DNA from: Coriobacteriia bacterium
GTDB lineage: Bacteria; Actinomycetota; Coriobacteriia; Anaerosomatales; SLCP01
Direction of reading: 5' to 3'
DNA: 57,352 nucleotides
Assembly: GCA_019429145.1 (NCBI GenBank)
Contig: JAHYJI010000005.1
Coordinates: 1-57,352, forward strand
The stretch's first letter is position 1; each line of letters opens with the position of its first letter. Below, one piece after another: positions 1-9,083 of this stretch. Under the pieces are notes generated by a model, which had not been told where the DNA came from, did not search any database, and was given only the letters and a program-made list of their open reading frames with translations. The position numbers and the translations under genes are program-made.

Positions 1-2
1 TG

Positions 3-797
3 CATCTGGCGGGTGCGTATCTGGACGCGAAGAACCGGGCCGCGGGCCTGACCGGTGACGACGGTCCGGCCGGGCAGACACCATCGCAACTCGAAGCGGC
101 GGCCGCACGCGTGCGGCAGGACGCTCCCGGCGTGCGCGCGCCCGGACCCGGCGAGCGGGCGCTCGATACGTACCGCACGCGCCTGCGGGCCGCGCTGAAG
201 GGCTCGAGCGTCGCGGGTGGCGACGAGCTTCTCGCCGACGTTGACGCGCTCGGTCCCGACCCCGGACGTGCTGAGGTGACCCGTGTTCGTTCGCTGGTTC
301 TCGCGGTCGAGTCGCTGGCGGCGGTACCCTCGCCTGTGAGCGTCCTCGCAGGTGCGCACCTTCTTGCGACCGACGTTGCCGCCTCGGCGCTGCCCGCAGG
401 AGCGGGAGCAGACGCAGTTCTCGCGGCAGCCGATGCGCAAAGCGCTCCCGAATCCGCCGTCGACGTCAGGGGGTTCGAGCGCTCGCCGGAGCTCGATTTC
501 GTCCCCGGAGAGGGTGCCCCGGGGGCTCTCCCCGAGCGAGTCCTGCGTCTCAACGCCCGTCCGGGTTCCCCGCCGTCGCTCACCTGGGCCGGGGAGGGGA
601 GCAGCGAGTCGGTCGCCCCTGAGGTATGGCTCGCCCACGAGCGTTTAGACGGTGTGCTCTACTGGCTGGCCGGGGAGGACGGACGGTTCGCCCTGACCGA
701 TGCGTCGCTGCGCGGATGGGCGTTCTCCCGAAGCGTTGCCGCTGTAGTGGACGCGTCACGGTGCGGGCGTCTCCTTGCGACGTTTGCGGCGGAGTGA
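3..797 (+). CDS. Unrecognised protein, 5' end outside window
   Basis: The reading frame is open from the window edge to a TGA at 795-797, giving at least 264 residues, so the start is probably upstream. The product is rich in Ala, Gly, Glu and Arg. It has a helical N-terminal part, a low-complexity middle and a more ordered C-terminal stretch around APEVWLAHERLDGVLYWLAG. I see no catalytic motif, signal peptide or membrane segment and do not recognise the family. Its stop codon lies just upstream of the uvrC start, so the two are probably co-transcribed. An internal GTG at 111 is possible as a start but has no ribosome-binding site. Confidence 0.55.
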   Translation, partial: HLAGAYLDAKNRAAGLTGDDGPAGQTPSQLEAAAARVRQDAPGVRAPGPGERALDTYRTRLRAALKGSSVAGGDELLADVDALGPDPGRAEVTRVRSLVLAVESLAAVPSPVSVLAGAHLLATDVAASALPAGAGADAVLAAADAQSAPESAVDVRGFERSPELDFVPGEGAPGALPERVLRLNARPGSPPSLTWAGEGSSESVAPEVWLAHERLDGVLYWLAGEDGRFALTDASLRGWAFSRSVAAVVDASRCGRLLATFAAE

Positions 798-802
798 TCC
801 AC

Positions 803-2677
803 GTGTCCCGCGATCAGACCTCGCTTGCCGAACAGGTCGCCGGCGTTCCCGACGAGCCGGGCGTCTATCTCTGGAAGGCGGAGTCGGGCCAGGTGCTCTA
901 CGTCGGTAAGGCGAAGTCCCTGCGCAAGCGCATGAAGCAGTACACGCTCGGCCAGGACGATCGCGAAAAGGTACCGCTCATGATGGCCCAGGTCTCCTCC
1001 TTCGATTACGTGGTGACCGACAACGAGGTCGAAAGCCTCATCCTCGAGAAGAACCTCATTCGCCAGTTCAACCCGCCGTTCAACGTTGACTACCGCGACG
1101 ACAAGTCGTATCCGTTCATCGCCGTCACCACCGCCGACCCGTTTCCGGCGATCAAGTTCACGCGAGAGAAACACCGGCCGGGAACGCGCTACTTCGGGCC
1201 CTACACCGATGCCCGTGCCGCGCGCGAGACCGTCGACGTCGTGCGCAGGATCTACCCGATCTGCAGCGCCCAGTGCGTCGAGTGGAAGCGCGTCAACACC
1301 AGACAGGGCGCTCCCAGCGGGAAGGCGTGTTTCGACTACAACGTCGGCAAGGGCCCGGGTCCGTGCGTCGGAGCGGTCACGCCCGAGCGCTACGCCGAGA
1401 ATGTGGGACACGTGCTGCGCTTCCTCGAGGGCCGTCACCGGGGTGTCGCAGACGAGCTCGAGGAGTGCATGCGCGCGGCGGCCGACGATCTCGATTACGA
1501 GCGCGCCGCGCGGTACCGCAACCGGCTCGACGCGGTACGCCGAATCGAGCAGAAGCAGACCGTCGTCTCGAGCCGCCCGCTCGAGATCGACGTGGTGGGA
1601 TTCTTCCGGGAGGAGACGATCGCCGGCGTGCACGTCTTCGTCGTGCGCGAAGGTCGCGTGCTCATCGGCAACGAGTTCGTGCTCGACAAGGGCCTCGACG
1701 TGCCGATCGCCGAGCTCGTGAAGGGGTTCATTCTCCGGTACTACGACGATGCCGGGCACGTACCTCGCGAGGTCGTGCTGCCCGAACTGCCTCAGAGTTC
1801 CGGGGCGGTCGAGGAGTGGCTGAGCGGGCTGCGGGGCACGAAGGTCCGTCTGGTCGTGCCGGTGCGCGGGGAGAAGCGCCGCCTCCTCGACATGGCCGAG
1901 ACAAACGCCCGCCACACGCTCATGCGCCACAAGGTGCGCACACGTTACGACGAGGAGCGCCTCAACACCGCGCTGCTCGAGCTGGAGAGTGCGCTGTCGC
2001 TTCCCTCGGCGCCGCTGCGCATCGAAAGCTACGACATCTCCACACTGCACGGGCGCCACTCGGTGGGCTCGATGGTGGTGTTCACCAACGGGCGCCCCGA
2101 CACCGGGGCGTACCGGCGCTTTCGCGTGCGGATGGACGAGGGGGAGTCGAACGACGTTGCGATGATGGCCGAGGTGCTGAGCAGGCGCTTCGCGACCGGG
2201 CGCAGCGGCGACGAGCGTTTCGCGTCGTCGTCTCCGGATCTGGTCATCGTCGATGGCGGCAAGGCGCAGCTCGCGGCGGCCACAGCCGCGCTGACACAGG
2301 CGGGTGCCGGAGACGTGTCGCTCGCGGCGCTGGCGAAGCGCGAGGAGGAGCTGTGGCTGCCGGGGTGGGAGGAGCCGGTAGTCCTGCCGGCAGGCTCGGC
2401 CTCGCTCTATCTCGTGAAGCGCATTCGCGACGAGGCACACCGCTTCGCGATCGCTTACCATCGCGAGCTGCGGGGCAAGGCGATGACCGCGAGCGTTCTC
2501 GACGACATCCCGGGTGTGGGCCCGAAGCGCAAGAAGCTGCTCCTGAAGGCTTTCGGGTCGGTCAAGCGGCTGCGCGAGGCCGACGTGGATGCGATAGCGG
2601 CCGTACCCGGGATTCCGCGAGAGGTTGCCGAGGAGATCGCAGCGGTGTTGCGCCAGTCCGCTGCACAGGGCGGATAG
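803..2677 (+). CDS. uvrC: UvrABC system protein C (excinuclease subunit)
   Basis: UvrC makes both incisions flanking a lesion in nucleotide excision repair, after UvrA/UvrB have loaded on damaged DNA. The 624-aa product has the usual family length. It shows an N-terminal GIY-YIG nuclease (about 14-95, with GVYLWK and VLYVGKAKSLRKRM), a UVR motif that binds UvrB (about 214-250), an RNase H-like nuclease domain (about 385-540, with IESYDIS and VDGGKAQL) and C-terminal helix-hairpin-helix repeats (DDIPGVGPKRKKLLL). The start chosen is GTG 803, because GGCGGAG at 787-793 lies nine bases upstream. GTG 794 is in frame but overlaps that site. It overlaps the upstream gene's frame closely and is likely in the same operon. 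Confidence 0.96.
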   Translation: MSRDQTSLAEQVAGVPDEPGVYLWKAESGQVLYVGKAKSLRKRMKQYTLGQDDREKVPLMMAQVSSFDYVVTDNEVESLILEKNLIRQFNPPFNVDYRDDKSYPFIAVTTADPFPAIKFTREKHRPGTRYFGPYTDARAARETVDVVRRIYPICSAQCVEWKRVNTRQGAPSGKACFDYNVGKGPGPCVGAVTPERYAENVGHVLRFLEGRHRGVADELEECMRAAADDLDYERAARYRNRLDAVRRIEQKQTVVSSRPLEIDVVGFFREETIAGVHVFVVREGRVLIGNEFVLDKGLDVPIAELVKGFILRYYDDAGHVPREVVLPELPQSSGAVEEWLSGLRGTKVRLVVPVRGEKRRLLDMAETNARHTLMRHKVRTRYDEERLNTALLELESALSLPSAPLRIESYDISTLHGRHSVGSMVVFTNGRPDTGAYRRFRVRMDEGESNDVAMMAEVLSRRFATGRSGDERFASSSPDLVIVDGGKAQLAAATAALTQAGAGDVSLAALAKREEELWLPGWEEPVVLPAGSASLYLVKRIRDEAHRFAIAYHRELRGKAMTASVLDDIPGVGPKRKKLLLKAFGSVKRLREADVDAIAAVPGIPREVAEEIAAVLRQSAAQGG

Positions 2678-2692
2678 CGCCTCGTCCGCGGG

Positions 2693-2698
2693 TATACT
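2693..2698 (+). promoter_or_regulatory. Possible -10 element TATACT before the YvlD-like gene
   Basis: TATACT lies between uvrC and the next start codon. No good -35 hexamer is visible at 16-18 bases. The same hexamer occurs before secG and tRNA-Leu. Confidence 0.3.
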
Positions 2699-2737
2699 GT
2701 GGTCACACCGACCGGTTTCAGCGAGGAGGATGCGAAG

Positions 2738-3085
2738 ATGAAGTTCGTCCTGCGTATGGTGGTGAGTGCCGCTGTCATCTTCGGCGTAGCGTATCTGTCA
2801 GGTGGCTGGCTGTTGAGCGTCGATAGCTTCGTTGCCGCGCTCTGGGCCGCCCTCGTGCTTGCCGTCGTCAACGCGTTCGTCCGGCCGGTCGTCAAGGTGC
2901 TCTCTCTGCCGATCACGCTCCTGACGCTGGGCCTGTTCGCGCTGATCGTCAACGCGGCGATGATCTATCTCGTCGCGTGGGTGGTCCCGGGCGTGGAAAC
3001 GACAGGTTTCTTCCAGACGGTGCTTGCGGCGATCGTCATCGCTATCGTCACCTCCCTGTTCACTGCAGCGATCGACAAGGACTGA
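2738..3085 (+). CDS. Small integral membrane protein, phage-holin-4/YvlD family
   Basis: The 115-aa product is almost entirely hydrophobic, with about four transmembrane helices. The sequence ALVLAVVNAFVRPVVKVLSLPITLLTLGLF carries the NAFVRPV and LPITLLTLG signature of the YvlD/phage-holin-4 family (motif positions about 45-70). Members are small inner-membrane proteins of unclear function, sometimes linked to envelope stress, and despite the name most are not phage genes. The start is ATG 2738, preceded by GCGAGGAGG; an upstream in-frame start at 2699 would ignore this site. A TATACT hexamer at 2693 suggests its own promoter. The next gene, rapZ, begins 20 bases after the stop. Confidence 0.8.
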   Translation: MKFVLRMVVSAAVIFGVAYLSGGWLLSVDSFVAALWAALVLAVVNAFVRPVVKVLSLPITLLTLGLFALIVNAAMIYLVAWVVPGVETTGFFQTVLAAIVIAIVTSLFTAAIDKD

Positions 3086-3105
3086 CCCCGAGGTGAGGAC
3101 GTCTG

Positions 3106-4035
3106 ATGCCCGAAGAACGCGCCGTTCCTTCTGATCCGAGTACGTCCGGTGAGAACGAGACGACCGAGCTGGTCGTCATTACCGGCATGTCCGGCGCCGG
3201 ACGCAGTCAGGCAATACACACCTTCGAGGACCTCGGCTACTTCTGCATCGACAACCTGCCGCCCGCATTCATCGGGCAGCTGGTCGACCTGACACGGTTG
3301 CCAGGCAGCCGCATTCGCCGCATCGCTGTCGTCAGTGACGTGCGGGCCGCGGAGTTCTTCGAGGAGCTCACGGGCGAGCTGCGCAAACTCGAAGTGGCAG
3401 GGGTGCCGTTCCGGCTCCTCTATCTCGAGGCCGACGACGAGGTGCTGGTGCGCCGGTTCAAGGAGACCCGCCGGTTGCACCCGCTCTGTGCCGAGGGCGA
3501 CTCAGTGCTCGACGCGATCGCGGCGGAGCGCCAGGCGCTCGCCGAGGTGCGCGAGCGAGCGGACTTCATCATCGACACGAGCGGCCTGAAGCCGGCCGCG
3601 CTACGAACGATCATCCGCGAGCGGTTCTTCACCGGGAGCGTGGCCGACACCCTAGCGGTCACCGTGATGTCCTTCGGGTTCAAGTACGGCGTCCCTACCG
3701 ATGCCGACATCGTGATGGACGTCCGCTTCCTCCCGAACCCCTTTTACCAGCGGGCCCTGAGGGAGCGCACCGGCCTCGATGAGCCCGTCCGGCGCTTCGT
3801 TCTCGACCGCGAGGAGACCGCCGAGTTCCTCGAGAAGTGGTTCGACCTTCTCCAGATGTTGACGCCGAGCTACCTGACCGAGGGCAAGACGCATCTGGTC
3901 GTTTCCCTGGGATGCACGGGCGGGATGCACCGGAGCGTGGCGCTTGCCGAGGAGACCGCACGGTTCCTGTCGACCCACGGCTTTCGCGTTGCGGTGACCC
4001 ATCGTGACATCGCGAAGGACCGGGAGGCCAGATGA
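3106..4035 (+). CDS. rapZ: RapZ/YvcJ-family RNase adapter, nucleotide-binding
   Basis: The 309-aa product has the P-loop GMSGAGRS at residues 27-34, followed by QAIHTFEDLGYFCIDNLPP, which is diagnostic of RapZ. The C-terminal SIGCTGG-like segment VVSLGCTGGMHRSVALAEE is the other conserved block. In enterobacteria RapZ senses glucosamine-6-phosphate and guides RNase E to small RNAs. In Gram-positives (YvcJ) it is a GTP/ATP-hydrolysing protein whose role is less clear. The start ATG has AGGTGAGG upstream. The stop overlaps the yvcK start by four bases (ATGA), so the two are translationally coupled, and whiA follows at once. This trio order is conserved in Gram-positive bacteria. Confidence 0.95.
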   Translation: MPEERAVPSDPSTSGENETTELVVITGMSGAGRSQAIHTFEDLGYFCIDNLPPAFIGQLVDLTRLPGSRIRRIAVVSDVRAAEFFEELTGELRKLEVAGVPFRLLYLEADDEVLVRRFKETRRLHPLCAEGDSVLDAIAAERQALAEVRERADFIIDTSGLKPAALRTIIRERFFTGSVADTLAVTVMSFGFKYGVPTDADIVMDVRFLPNPFYQRALRERTGLDEPVRRFVLDREETAEFLEKWFDLLQMLTPSYLTEGKTHLVVSLGCTGGMHRSVALAEETARFLSTHGFRVAVTHRDIAKDREAR

Positions 4036-5006
4036 GCGAGGGCTGTCGCCGCGGGGTCGCGATCGGGGGCGGCACGGGGTTGCCCGGAGTGCTCCGGTGT
4101 CTGGTCGAGCTCGGGTTCGAGACGACGGCGGTCGTCACGATGGCCGATGACGGAGGATCATCGGGGACGCTCAGGCGTGAACTGGGCATGTTGCCGCCGG
4201 GCGACATCAGGAACTGCCTCGTCGCCCTCGGGGACCCCGAGGGCGACCTCGGCCGCCTGTTCCAGTATCGCTTTCCTCACGGTGAGGGTCTTGCGGGGCA
4301 CGCTCTGGGCAACCTGATCATCGCTGCTCTCGCAGACATCACCGGCAGCTTCCCGGAGGCTATCGAGGAGGCCCAACGGATGCTCGGTGCCCGCGGTCGC
4401 GTGCTGCCCTCGACGCTCGCAGACGTCTCGCTGCATGCGGTGGACGCCGCGGGGTGCGTGGTCTCGGGCCAGGCCCGGATCGCCGTGAGCGACGGTCCCG
4501 TTACCGGGGTCCGGTTGGAGCCCTCCGCGCCGCCTGCCTACGATCCCGCCGTCCACGCGATCCTCGGAGCCGATGTCGTCGTGCTCGGTCCCGGCAGCCT
4601 GTTCACGAGCCTCGTTCCCAACCTGCTGGTGCCCGGCATTGCCGACGGGCTGCGCGCCGCTCCCGCGCAGGTCATCTACGTTTGCAACGTCGCGAACCAG
4701 CGAGGGGAGACGAGCGGCATGGACGCCGCGGACCACGTGCAGGTGCTCCTCGACCACGGGCTAGAGGGTTGCGTCGACGTGGCCATCGTCAACGATCCGG
4801 ACTGCTCACCGGGTCCTGTGGGCCGCTGCCTGTTGTGCGATGATGAGCACGAGCCGGTCGATGCTGTCGAGGTGGGACCTGCAGCGATCGACCGGATCGA
4901 GGCGATGGGGATCCGGGCGGTCGCCGCCGACGTGGTCGATCCTGTCGACGTTCGCCACCACTCGTATCACAAGCTGTGTCGCGTTCTCGGGAGGCTGGTC
5001 GGCTAG
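4032..5006 (+). CDS. yvcK: YvcK/CofD-like gluconeogenesis factor
   Basis: The 324-aa protein starts with the nucleotide-sugar-binding loop AIGGGTGLPGVL and has MADDGGSSGTLRRELG and PPGDIRNCLVAL, which are characteristic of the YvcK branch of the CofD-like fold. Family members bind UDP-sugars and are needed for growth on gluconeogenic carbon and for cell-wall precursor balance and shape. A real CofD (F420 synthesis) would lack the YvcK pattern and sit beside other F420 genes, so I favour YvcK. The ATG overlaps the rapZ stop. The stop codon directly abuts the whiA GTG start. Confidence 0.93.
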   Translation: MSEGCRRGVAIGGGTGLPGVLRCLVELGFETTAVVTMADDGGSSGTLRRELGMLPPGDIRNCLVALGDPEGDLGRLFQYRFPHGEGLAGHALGNLIIAALADITGSFPEAIEEAQRMLGARGRVLPSTLADVSLHAVDAAGCVVSGQARIAVSDGPVTGVRLEPSAPPAYDPAVHAILGADVVVLGPGSLFTSLVPNLLVPGIADGLRAAPAQVIYVCNVANQRGETSGMDAADHVQVLLDHGLEGCVDVAIVNDPDCSPGPVGRCLLCDDEHEPVDAVEVGPAAIDRIEAMGIRAVAADVVDPVDVRHHSYHKLCRVLGRLVG

Positions 5007-5948
5007 GTGTCCTTTACCGCCGAGGTCAAAGACGAACTCTCGCGCATCGAAGTGAAGCGACAGTGCTGCCTTAAGGCGGAGCTCGCGGCGCTCGTTCGTA
5101 TCGAGGGTACCTTGCACATCACCGGCAAGGAACGCTACCGGCTCGAGATCGCCACGGAGACCGCGCCGGTCGCGCGCAAGACCATCAAGCTGCTTCACGG
5201 TCTGTACGACCTCAAGACCGAGCTCACCGTGCGGCGGAGCGTGCTGCACAAGACGAACAACTATCTGATCACGGTGGTCAGTCAGCAGCGGTTGCCGCAA
5301 GCGCTCAACGAGCTCGGTATCCTCGAAGATGGTCTCGCGCTCACGTACGGCATCGCACCCCGGCTCGTGAAGCGTGACTGCTGTGCGATCTCCTATCTTC
5401 GCGGCGCGTTTCTCGGTGGAGGCTTCGTGGCCGACCCGCACGGTGACTTCCACTTCGAACTCACCGCCGAGACCGACGAGATGGCCGAGGACCTGCGAAC
5501 GCTCATGGCACGATTCGGCATCCACGCCAAGGTGACGCAGCGACGAGGTCTGCATGCGGTCTACCTCAAGGGCGCGGAGCCGATCGTGACCTTCCTCGCA
5601 CTCGCCGGGGCGCACCGGGCACTCCTTCGTACCGAGGACGTGCGGATCGTCAAGTCGATGCGCAACGATGTGAACCGCCTGGTCAATGCCGAGACAGCGA
5701 ACCTGCAGAAGTCCGCCGAGGCAGCGATGGTGCAGCTGGAAGCGATACGCACGCTCGAGGCGACGCGAGGCCTGGAGAGCCTGCCGCCTGCCCTGCGAGA
5801 ACTGGCAGCGCTCAGACTGGAGTTCCCCGAGGTCAGCTTGCGAGAGCTCGGCGAGCTGGCCGACCCGCCGCTCTCGAAGTCAGCCGTCTATCATAGGATC
5901 CGTCGCATCGAGGAACTGGCTTCACGCGGGGCTGCTGGGGAACACTAA
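5007..5948 (+). CDS. whiA: WhiA-family DNA-binding regulator
   Basis: The 313-aa protein has the WhiA architecture. An N-terminal degenerate LAGLIDADG homing-endonuclease-like region (about 1-210, with RIEGTLHITGKERYRLEI and YLRGAFLGGGFVADP) is followed by a C-terminal helix-turn-helix (about 270-310, LSKSAVYHRIRRIEELA). WhiA is a transcription regulator for sporulation septation in Streptomyces and affects division and chromosome segregation in Bacillus. It is found in Firmicutes and Actinobacteria, which with the high GC supports an actinobacterial origin. The start is GTG 5007, immediately after the yvcK stop, so translation is coupled. Confidence 0.95.
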   Translation: MSFTAEVKDELSRIEVKRQCCLKAELAALVRIEGTLHITGKERYRLEIATETAPVARKTIKLLHGLYDLKTELTVRRSVLHKTNNYLITVVSQQRLPQALNELGILEDGLALTYGIAPRLVKRDCCAISYLRGAFLGGGFVADPHGDFHFELTAETDEMAEDLRTLMARFGIHAKVTQRRGLHAVYLKGAEPIVTFLALAGAHRALLRTEDVRIVKSMRNDVNRLVNAETANLQKSAEAAMVQLEAIRTLEATRGLESLPPALRELAALRLEFPEVSLRELGELADPPLSKSAVYHRIRRIEELASRGAAGEH

Positions 5949-6047
5949 CCATAGGGAAGGTCGCGCTCGTCGCGCACTGTACGCGGCGGGCGTTCACAAG
6001 GGCGTCAGGCAGAGGGCCGGCGCCGGCCACTAGAGGAGGGATCCACT

Positions 6048-7052
6048 GTGTCGATCAAAGTCGGGATCAACGGTTTCGGACGCATAGGTCGTCTTGTGTT
6101 CCGGGCCAGTGCGAGCAACCCGGATATCGAGGTCGTCGCCGTCAACGATCTTACTGACGCGAAGACCCTTGCACACCTGCTCAAGTACGACTCCGTCCAT
6201 GGTCGCTTCGGTACGGACGTCGTGGCACACGACGACGCCTTCAGCGTCGACGGCACCACCGTCAAGGTGCTCTCGGAGCGCGATCCGGCCGCGCTGCCCT
6301 GGCGCGACCTCGGGGTCGAGATCGTCGTAGAGTCCACCGGCTTTTTCACCGACGCCAACAAGGCCCGCGCGCACATCGACGCAGGCGCCCGCAAGGTGCT
6401 CATCTCAGCACCTGCGAGCAACGAGGACATCACCGTGGTCATCGGCGTGAACGATGCCGACTACGATCCGGCGAGCCACCACATCGTGAGCAACGCCTCG
6501 TGCACGACGAACTGCCTTGCGCCCTTCGCCAAGGTTCTGCGCGACGAGTTCGGCCTGGTGCGCGGTTTCATGAACACCATCCACAGCTACACGAACGACC
6601 AGGTCACGCTCGATGCGCCGCACAAGGACCTCCGCCGTGCGCGTACCGCCGCCGCCTCGATCATCCCGACGAGTACCGGTGCCGCCAAGGCGATCGGCCT
6701 CGTCATGCCCGATATGAAGGGCAAGCTCGACGGCATGTCGATGCGCGTTCCGACTCCGGACGGTTCGGTCGTCGACCTCGTGGCAGAGCTCTCGCGTGAC
6801 GTCACCGTCGACGAGATCAACGCCGCGATGAAAGCGGCAGCCGACGGTCCGATGCGCGGCATCCTCGAGTACTGCACCGACCCGATCGTCTCGGTCGACG
6901 TGGTCGGCAACCCTGCGTCCTCGGTCTTCGACTCGCTGCAGACGATGGTGATGGGGGGTAGCGGCAACTTCGTGAAGTGCGTCTCCTGGTACGACAACGA
7001 GTGGGGCTACAGCAACCGCGTGGCGGACCTCGTTAAGATCATGGCCGGCTAG
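6048..7052 (+). CDS. gap: Glyceraldehyde-3-phosphate dehydrogenase
   Basis: This 334-aa enzyme oxidises glyceraldehyde-3-phosphate with NAD and phosphate to 1,3-bisphosphoglycerate. The Rossmann motif [10 protein letters not shown] is at residues 6-15, the catalytic cysteine is Cys152 in ASCTTNC, and [12 protein letters not shown] closes the catalytic domain. The GTG start at 6048 has GAGGAGGG seven bases upstream. It heads a run of five genes (gap-pgk-tpiA-gpmI-secG) read in one direction with short gaps or overlaps. The 99-base leader contains a GC-rich self-complementary 14-mer at 6015-6028 whose role is unknown. Confidence 0.97.
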   Translation: MSIKVGINGFGRIGRLVFRASASNPDIEVVAVNDLTDAKTLAHLLKYDSVHGRFGTDVVAHDDAFSVDGTTVKVLSERDPAALPWRDLGVEIVVESTGFFTDANKARAHIDAGARKVLISAPASNEDITVVIGVNDADYDPASHHIVSNASCTTNCLAPFAKVLRDEFGLVRGFMNTIHSYTNDQVTLDAPHKDLRRARTAAASIIPTSTGAAKAIGLVMPDMKGKLDGMSMRVPTPDGSVVDLVAELSRDVTVDEINAAMKAAADGPMRGILEYCTDPIVSVDVVGNPASSVFDSLQTMVMGGSGNFVKCVSWYDNEWGYSNRVADLVKIMAG

Positions 7053-7115
7053 CCTTCCGACCTGGATCGCCCGGTTCGCACGGCAGGCACGGCACCCGGA
7101 TCGTCAGGAGACTCG

Positions 7116-8303
7116 ATGTTTGCGAAGAAGACCGTCAAGGACGCGGACGTCCGCGGCAAGCGGGTGCTCGTGCGCGTCGACTTCAACGTACCCCTGAGCG
7201 AGGGCGCCGTTGCGGACGACACGAGGGTCCGGGCGGCTCTGCCGACCCTGCGATATCTGATCGACCACGGTGCGCGCGTCATCATCTTGAGCCACCTCGG
7301 CAGGCCCAAGGGCGAGCAGGACCCGCAGTTCTCCTTGAGACCGGTGCGCCGCGTGCTCCAGCGCCTTCTTGGCCGTAACGTGCTCTTCGTCGACGATATC
7401 GTGGGGCGGGAGGCGCGCGAGGCCGTCGAGCGGATGGTCGACGGTGAGATACTCATGCTCGAGAACGTGCGGTTCCACCCGGGGGAAAAAACCAACGACC
7501 CGGGCTTTGCGGCCCAACTCGCCTCTCTCGGCGACCTGTACGTCAACGACGCGTTCGGGGCGGCTCACCGGGCACACGCTTCCACCGCGGGCCTCGCCGG
7601 CCACTTGCCTGCGTATGCAGGCCTGCTGCTTGCCCGGGAGGTCGAGACGCTCAGCGGGATGCTTGCCGATCCCGAGCGGCCGTTCGTTGCGATCCTCGGT
7701 GGCAGCAAGGTCTCCGACAAGTTCGGGGTCATCGAGAGGCTGCTCGACGTCGTGGACACGCTCGTCATCGGCGGAGGCATGTGCTTCACGCTTCTCGTCG
7801 CCAAGGGAGTAGACGTCGGGCGCAGCCTCGTGGAGCAGGAGTGGGTCGAGCCGGCCAAGGCGATGCTCGATGCCGCCAAGGCCAAGGGCGTCGACCTGTT
7901 GTTGCCGGTCGACTTCGTAGCTGCCACCGACATCGTTGACGACGCTGATACGCGCGTGGTCGGCCGCGAGGAGATCCCGCCCGACATGATGGGCCTCGAC
8001 ATAGGTCCCACCAGTGTCGAGCTCTTCAAGGAGGCGATCGCATCGGCCCGCACGATCTTCTGGAACGGCCCCATGGGTGTCTTCGAGATGAAGCCGTTCG
8101 AGGCGGGCACTCGTGAGGTGGCCGTAGCTGTCGGACGCAACAGCCGTGCGGTTTCGGTCATCGGCGGGGGCGACTCCGTCGCAGCACTGAAGAAGTTCGG
8201 CCTCGAGGAGAGAGTGACGTTCGTCTCCACAGGCGGAGGCGCCTCGATGAAGCTGCTCGAGGGCGCGAGTCTCCCCGGACTCGACGTCCTTCTGGACAGG
8301 TAG
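7116..8303 (+). CDS. pgk: Phosphoglycerate kinase
   Basis: This is 395 aa, the standard monomeric length. The enzyme transfers phosphate from 1,3-bisphosphoglycerate to ADP. The N-terminal substrate-binding motif RVLVRVDFNVPL, the hinge and LGGSKVSDKFGVIERL, and the C-terminal nucleotide loop VIGGGDSVAA are all present. The ATG 7116 start has CAGGAG nine bases upstream. It lies 63 bases after gap and 12 bases before tpiA, so it sits in the glycolytic operon. Confidence 0.97.
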   Translation: MFAKKTVKDADVRGKRVLVRVDFNVPLSEGAVADDTRVRAALPTLRYLIDHGARVIILSHLGRPKGEQDPQFSLRPVRRVLQRLLGRNVLFVDDIVGREAREAVERMVDGEILMLENVRFHPGEKTNDPGFAAQLASLGDLYVNDAFGAAHRAHASTAGLAGHLPAYAGLLLAREVETLSGMLADPERPFVAILGGSKVSDKFGVIERLLDVVDTLVIGGGMCFTLLVAKGVDVGRSLVEQEWVEPAKAMLDAAKAKGVDLLLPVDFVAATDIVDDADTRVVGREEIPPDMMGLDIGPTSVELFKEAIASARTIFWNGPMGVFEMKPFEAGTREVAVAVGRNSRAVSVIGGGDSVAALKKFGLEERVTFVSTGGGASMKLLEGASLPGLDVLLDR

Positions 8304-8315
8304 GGAGGAGTACGT

Positions 8316-9083
8316 ATGGCACGTCGACCGATGGTCGCCGGCAACTGGAAGATGTACAAGACTGCAGGGGAGGGAGCGATCCTGACCCAGAACATCGATC
8401 CGCTGGTCGCGGACTTCTGGGAGGACGTCGAGGTCGTCGTCTGCCCGCCGTTCACCGCGCTCAAGAGCGTATCGACCGTCATCGAGCTCGACCGTCTCAA
8501 GATGGGGCTCGGAGCCCAGGACGTGCACTGGGAGGACGAGGGCGCGTTCACTGGCGCCATCGCTCCCCGGATGCTCGTCGACCTTCGCTGCGACTACGTC
8601 ATCGTCGGGCACTCCGAACGGCGAGAGTACTTCGGCGAGACCGACGAGACCGTCAACAAGAAGGCCCACGCTGTCTTCGCCGCCAACATGGTCCCGATCG
8701 TCTGCGTTGGAGAGTCGCTTGCGGTGCGTGAGGCCGAGGAGACCGAAGCGTTCGTGCGGGGGCAGGTCCGCGCCGCGGTCGAAGGGCTCTCTGCCGAGCA
8801 GGCCGCACGTCTCGTGATCGCCTACGAACCGGTCTGGGCCATCGGCACGGGCCGCACGCCCACCCCGGAGGGCGCCAACGATGTCTGCCGCTCGATCCGC
8901 GCGACGGTCGGTGCGGTCTTCGGCCAGCCGGCCGCGATCTCTGTGCGTGTGCTCTACGGCGGCTCGGTCAAACCGGAGAACGCCTCGATGTTCTTCGCCG
9001 AGCCTGACATCGACGGCGCGCTGGTCGGAGGCGCCGCGCTCGATGCTGCTTCCTTCGCGTCGATCGTACAGGCCGCCCGGTGA
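8316..9083 (+). CDS. tpiA: Triosephosphate isomerase
   Basis: This 255-aa TIM barrel interconverts dihydroxyacetone phosphate and glyceraldehyde-3-phosphate. The catalytic lysine lies in GNWKMYK (residues 9-15), the catalytic histidine in IVGHSERREYF, and the catalytic glutamate in AYEPVWAIGTG, followed by the phosphate-binding LYGGSVKPEN. The start ATG has GGGAGGAG eight bases upstream. Its TGA overlaps the gpmI GTG start, giving translational coupling. Confidence 0.97.
   Translation: MARRPMVAGNWKMYKTAGEGAILTQNIDPLVADFWEDVEVVVCPPFTALKSVSTVIELDRLKMGLGAQDVHWEDEGAFTGAIAPRMLVDLRCDYVIVGHSERREYFGETDETVNKKAHAVFAANMVPIVCVGESLAVREAEETEAFVRGQVRAAVEGLSAEQAARLVIAYEPVWAIGTGRTPTPEGANDVCRSIRATVGAVFGQPAAISVRVLYGGSVKPENASMFFAEPDIDGALVGGAALDAASFASIVQAAR

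Noticed and set aside
659-2461. 600-codon open frame on the minus strand opposite uvrC
   Set aside because: It has the His/Arg/Val-rich composition of a shadow of high-GC coding sequence, no ribosome-binding site and no known motifs. uvrC is clear on the other strand.
2738-3085. Phage holin gene as a sign of prophage
   Set aside because: The family name is historical. The gene sits among housekeeping genes without any phage neighbour.
6015-6028. GC palindrome before gap as an operator
   Set aside because: It is a simple GGCC/CCGG palindrome in GC-rich DNA and is not repeated at other promoters here.
7104-8669. 521-codon minus-strand frame opposite pgk and tpiA
   Set aside because: It spans two unmistakable glycolytic genes and their junction, so it is a codon-bias shadow.
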